Assembly: GCA_963579025.1 (NCBI GenBank) | Contig: CAUZFZ010000005.1 | Coordinates: 71,644 to 135,643 of the forward strand | Length of the DNA: 64,000 nucleotides | DNA from: CAUZFZ01 sp963579025 | GTDB taxonomy: Bacteria; Planctomycetota; Planctomycetia; Planctomycetales; Planctomycetaceae | Direction of reading: 5' to 3' | Shown: in pieces, positions 61,097 through 64,000 of the stretch | Layout: each line of letters starts with the position of its first letter | Numbering within the stretch: the stretch's first letter is position 1 | Program-made: the position numbers and the translations under genes | Notes under the pieces: generated by a model | Database searches by the model: none | The model's input: the letters and a program-made list of their open reading frames with translations, nothing else | What the model was told of the DNA's origin: nothing

Positions 61097-61174
61097 GCCC
61101 GCGAAGGACGCGGAGAGCGCGAAGGGAAACCTTTTCGTTATCACGTCTTCGCGCTCTCCGCGTCCTTCGCGGGC
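61097..61174. repeat. cas-locus palindrome copy B
   Basis: GCCCGCGAAGGACGCGGAGA + GCGCGAAG pairs with CTTCGCGCTCTCCGCG, TCCTTCGCGGGC, a nearly perfect 28-bp stem. The centre shares ATCACGT with copy A. It lies 15 nt after the GxxExxY stop and 13 nt before the cas4 start. Confidence 0.95.
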
Positions 61175-61187
61175 CACAGATCATGTC

Positions 61188-61892
61188 ATGACTTATCACG
61201 AAGATGATCTCCTGCCGATTTCCGCTCTGCAACATCTGCTGTTCTGTGAGCGGCAGTGCGCGCTCATTCACATCGAGCGGTTGTGGGCCGAAAACCGTCT
61301 GACGGCTGAAGGACGGCATCTGCATGAGCGGGCGCATGACGGAGCGCCGGAAACTCGCGGGCAGTTGAGGACCGTGCGCGGTCTGTCGCTGAGGTCGCTT
61401 GAGTGGGGCATCGTGGGACAGGCGGATGTCGTCGAGTTCCTGGCGCCCGATGGCGTCACCGTCAGCGAGTCGCTGCCCTCACGCGTGGCTGCCGAGTTGC
61501 GTGACTGGTCGGGTTGGACGGTCACACCGGTCGAATACAAGCGAGGAAAACCGAAGAAGGACGATTCGGATCGGGTTCAGCTTTGTGCTCAGGCACTCTG
61601 CCTCGAGGAAATGCTGGGCGTCCGCGTGCCCGACGGCGCCCTGTATTACGGCACCCGGAAGCGACGCACGAAAGTTCCGATTGACGACACTCTGCGCCAG
61701 ACGACGGCTCGAACAATCGAACGGCTGCAGGAGATGGTGGCCTCGGGCCGGACACCGTCGGCTGTCAGGGAACCCAAATGCAGCAACTGCTCGCTGGTGG
61801 AACTGTGTCTGCCCGATGCGCTCGCGCCGGGACGGTTGGCGTCTCGGTTTGTCGAGCAGTCGTTCGCCGAGCATGTGATCGGTGAACGGTGA
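61188..61892 (+). CDS. cas4: Cas4 (RecB-like, Fe-S) spacer-processing nuclease
   Basis: 234 residues. Fe-S Cys cluster: Cys20 or Cys24 in LLFCERQCAL near the start and Cys198, Cys201, Cys207 in PKCSNCSLVELC near the end. RecB-type catalytic residues: VEFLAPDG region Asp/Glu, then VEYKRGKPKKDD with the E-x-K. Cas4 trims prespacers and selects PAM-correct ends with Cas1-Cas2. No clear ribosome-binding site is visible, because palindrome B ends 13 nt upstream. Confidence 0.93.
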   Translation: MTYHEDDLLPISALQHLLFCERQCALIHIERLWAENRLTAEGRHLHERAHDGAPETRGQLRTVRGLSLRSLEWGIVGQADVVEFLAPDGVTVSESLPSRVAAELRDWSGWTVTPVEYKRGKPKKDDSDRVQLCAQALCLEEMLGVRVPDGALYYGTRKRRTKVPIDDTLRQTTARTIERLQEMVASGRTPSAVREPKCSNCSLVELCLPDALAPGRLASRFVEQSFAEHVIGER

Positions 61893-61917
61893 ACAGGGCA
61901 TCAATGAAGCATGAGCA

Positions 61918-61945
61918 ATGAACTATCCACCATGAACTATCCACC
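61918..61945 (+). repeat. 14-bp tandem duplication before cas1
   Basis: ATGAACTATCCACC occurs twice in a row, directly before the cas1 ATG at 61946. Both copies carry an out-of-frame ATG. The duplication has displaced any ribosome-binding site; initiation may depend on coupling to cas4. Confidence 0.9.
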
Positions 61946-62977
61946 ATGAAACAACACCTCAACACAATGTTCGTCACGACTGAGGGAACTTATCTCGCCA
62001 AAGACGGCCAGACCGTTCAGGTCAAGGTCGAGCAGAAAACGCTGCTGCGCGTGCCGCTCATTAACCTGGACGGCATCGTCTGCTTCGGGCGTGTGAGCTG
62101 CAGCCCGCAGCTGATGGCCGCCTGTGCCGAAGCGGGCGTCACAATTTCGTTTCTCAGTCCGTACGGGAAATTCCGTGCCGCCGTGGTTGGCTTTTCACCA
62201 GGCAACGTGCTGCTCCGGCGGGAACAGTATCGGGCCGCCGACTCCGAGGATCGGTCGTGTCAGATTGCCCGCAACATCGTCGCCGCGAAGATTGCCAACT
62301 CGCGGACAGTGCTGATGAGATCAGCACGCGACGGTCCATGTCCGGAGACGGCTCAGGCTTTGCAGCAAACCGCGACCGCAATGCTCGATCCTTTGGACTC
62401 GGCTCGGAAGGCCACGCTGCTCGATTCACTGCGCGGCAACGAGGGCGATGCCGCGGCAAAGTACTTCGGTGTCTTCGAGCAGATGATCAACGACCCCGAC
62501 AGTGGCTTTCGTTTCAATGGCCGCAGCCGGCGTCCGCCGCTGGATGAGATCAACGCTCTGCTGTCGTTCCTTTATACGATGCTGACTCACGATGCCCGCT
62601 CGGCCTGTGAGGCCGCCGGACTGGATGCCGCCGTCGGTTTTCTGCATCGCGATCGGCCGGGTCGTCCGGGGTTGGCGCTCGATTTGATCGAAGAATTCCG
62701 GCCGTACCTGGTGGATCGGCTGGTGCTCTCACTGATCAATCGGAAACAGATCACGCTGTCCGACTTCGAGACGACCGAATCGGGTGCGGTCCTGCTGCAG
62801 GACAAATCCCGGAAGACCGTGCTGGAAGCCTGGCAGAAGAGAAAGCAGGAAGAAATCACGCATCCCTTTCTGGAGGAAAAGACGACGGTGGGTCTGCTGG
62901 TGCATCTGCAGGCGCGGCTGCTGGCGAGACACCTCCGAGGCGACCTGGATGCCTATCCGCCGTTCATCTGGAAATGA
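61946..62977 (+). CDS. cas1: Cas1 integrase, type I-C
   Basis: 343 residues. Start MKQHLNTMFVTTEGTYLAKD; N-terminal beta domain, then the catalytic set: Glu in RGNEGDAAAKYFG, His in AVGFLHRDRPGRPGLALDL and acidic residues in LIEEFRPYLVDRL. It integrates new spacers with Cas2. The gene follows cas4 by 53 nt and is followed by palindrome C and cas2. Confidence 0.96.
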   Translation: MKQHLNTMFVTTEGTYLAKDGQTVQVKVEQKTLLRVPLINLDGIVCFGRVSCSPQLMAACAEAGVTISFLSPYGKFRAAVVGFSPGNVLLRREQYRAADSEDRSCQIARNIVAAKIANSRTVLMRSARDGPCPETAQALQQTATAMLDPLDSARKATLLDSLRGNEGDAAAKYFGVFEQMINDPDSGFRFNGRSRRPPLDEINALLSFLYTMLTHDARSACEAAGLDAAVGFLHRDRPGRPGLALDLIEEFRPYLVDRLVLSLINRKQITLSDFETTESGAVLLQDKSRKTVLEAWQKRKQEEITHPFLEEKTTVGLLVHLQARLLARHLRGDLDAYPPFIWK

Positions 62978-63010
62978 ACTCAATTCCTGGCCGATTCAGA
63001 CCCGTTTTCT

Positions 63011-63098
63011 GCCCGCGAAGGACGCGGAGAGCGCGAAGGGATTTCAAGACGCAAACTTTTCACTTCTGACTTCGCGCTCTCCGCGTCCTTAGCGGGCC
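63011..63098. repeat. cas-locus palindrome copy C
   Basis: GCCCGCGAAGGACGCGGAGA + GCGCGAAG against CTTCGCGCTCTCCGCG, TCCTTAGCGGGC; one mismatch relative to copy B (C to A in the right arm) and a different centre. It lies between cas1 and cas2, 36 nt before the cas2 start, so transcription must run through it. Confidence 0.95.
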
Positions 63099-63133
63099 AC
63101 TGACTGCGGCACAGGCTGTCTGGGAGGTTCAAC

Positions 63134-63424
63134 ATGTTTGTCCTTGTGACGTATGATGTGAGCACCACAACGCCCGCGGGGCGGAGACGGCTGCGGCGCG
63201 TCTCCCGCACGTGTCAGGACTTCGGTCAACGGGTGCAGTATTCCGTGTTCGAGTTGAACGTCGAGCCGGACCAGTGGGTGGACTGCCGCGAGAAGCTGAA
63301 ATCGATCATCGACTTCGACACGGACAGTCTGCGATTCTACTTTCTGGGTTCCAACTGGCAGCGCCGAGTCGAGCATTGCGGAGCAAAGGACGTCCCGGGT
63401 TTTGACGAACCCATGATCGTATAA
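63134..63424 (+). CDS. cas2: Cas2, type I-C
   Basis: 96 residues. MFVLVTYDVSTTTPAGRRRL is the ferredoxin-like start with the conserved Asp8; QYSVFELNVEPDQW and SLRFYFLGSNW complete the fold. Cas2 dimers bridge two Cas1 dimers in spacer acquisition. It is the last protein gene before the array. GGGAGGTTC precedes the ATG as ribosome-binding site. Confidence 0.96.
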   Translation: MFVLVTYDVSTTTPAGRRRLRRVSRTCQDFGQRVQYSVFELNVEPDQWVDCREKLKSIIDFDTDSLRFYFLGSNWQRRVEHCGAKDVPGFDEPMIV

Positions 63425-63610
63425 CTGTGATCCGCGACCCCGCAGCGCTCATCAGATCGCCGGTTTGTTCGCGGTCCCCCGAACTCGAATGAGAGGAGTA
63501 CCTTACGAAGATGGCCGGTTCGCAGGTGGAGTGTTGTATTCCGTTAGAGGACAAGGTTCGCGGAATCCGTCCCGCAACTCGAACGCACGCCCCAACTTGG
63601 ACCAGCCGCA
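63425..63610 (+). promoter_or_regulatory. CRISPR leader
   Basis: 186 nt between the cas2 stop and the first repeat. No gene. By position and orientation (repeats end ATTGAAAC on the plus strand) it should contain the array promoter and the Cas1-Cas2 docking region. I see no convincing -35/-10. Confidence 0.75.
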
Positions 63611-64000
63611 GTCACGCCCCCCGCGGGCGTGTGGATTGAAACTTCGGGACGCTGTCGCCCCACTGGGCCACGGCCACGTCACGCCCCCCGCGGGCGTGTG
63701 GATTGAAACCCTTCGCTGACATTGACAGCCAGGAATCCCTGTCGTCACGCCCCCCGCGGGCGTGTGGATTGAAACAGACCTCAACGCCTGCTCTGACAAA
63801 CGTCGATTTGGTCACGCCCCCCGCGGGCGTGTGGATTGAAACCTCAGCCCGGAGACCGCCGGGGCGGGCCAGCCCGTCACGCCCCCCGCGGGCGTGTGGA
63901 TTGAAACATTATGGCAGGCGGAATAATCGGCGCCGCATGGACGTCACGCCCCCCGCGGGCGTGTGGATTGAAACTTTGGTGTGGTGGTGACTAAGTGCGT
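63611..64000 (+). CRISPR. type I-C CRISPR array, 6 repeats seen, continues past window
   Basis: 32-nt repeat, identical in all six copies, starting GTCACGCCCCCCGCGGGCG and ending TGTGGATTGAAAC. Positions: 63611-63642, 63678-63709, 63744-63775, 63811-63842, 63876-63907, 63943-63974. The five complete spacers are 35, 34, 35, 33 and 35 nt; a sixth is cut by the window edge. The repeat contains the hairpin ACGCCC/GGGCGT, and its ending matches type I-C repeats. The leader-proximal repeats show no decay, consistent with an active array. Confidence 0.98.

Noticed and set aside
63503..63990. ORFs across the CRISPR array
   Set aside because: They encode the repeated FNPHARGG or PPRACGLK peptides from the 32-nt repeat; translation of repeats, not genes.

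Overview
The window looks like bacterial chromosome from a Planctomycetota (PVC group) genome. The evidence is the PVC-type membrane-bound dehydrogenase / CxxCH haem fusion (16199-23041), the planctomycete cytochrome-type secreted protein (48046-49929), abundant signal-peptide proteins with EF-hand, PQQ, VWA or LRR domains, and high G+C. I cannot name the genus.

Layout. 1-772: end of a GYF-domain protein. About 790-4590: a run of small minus-strand genes separated by five imperfect palindromes that look like integron attC sites, i.e. a cassette array with no integrase in view (CALIN-like). It is capped at 4624-4985 by the 3' remnant of an IS91-type (HUH/Y2) transposase. 5217-9762: a triple-ATPase FtsK/EssC-like protein with a small helical partner. 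9859-13943: an EF-hand secreted protein translationally overlapped with an RND/MMPL exporter. 14122-16086: a GT39-type glycosyltransferase and a STAS protein. 16199-23041: a 2280-residue secreted multi-enzyme fusion. 23310-28967: a NACHT NTPase, a cytoplasmic subtilase and a small inhibitor-like protein, a candidate NLR-like defence module; the NACHT gene contains 64 tandem in-frame hexamers.

29126-42193 is mostly ordinary cell biology: PQQ propeller, cytochrome c, VWA protein, RsmC-like methyltransferase, YiiX-like hydrolase, redoxin, membrane-fusion protein, Ser/Thr kinase and accA. Between accA and cvpA, at 42319-42346, lies a good match to a XerCD dif site. GGGCAGGG (the E. coli KOPS consensus is GGGNAGGG) is mostly on the plus strand to its left and only on the minus strand to its right, so this window probably spans the replication terminus. 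42492-47884 is a minus-strand cluster: thiO, a flavoprotein, a radical SAM protein, a degenerate metallophosphoesterase, dtd and cvpA. 48046-54173 holds a PSCyt-type protein, tpx, an aat-like transferase, a membrane protein and a TIM-barrel epimerase, followed by tRNA-Leu(CAA).

54870-64000 is a complete type I-C CRISPR-Cas locus: cas3-cas5c-cas8c(with internal cas11c)-cas7c-cas4-cas1-cas2 and an array of six 32-nt repeats that runs off the window. The operon has been invaded by three copies of one palindrome family; two of them bracket a GxxExxY nuclease-fold gene inserted between cas7 and cas4. A diverged relative of that palindrome sits beside the NACHT gene.
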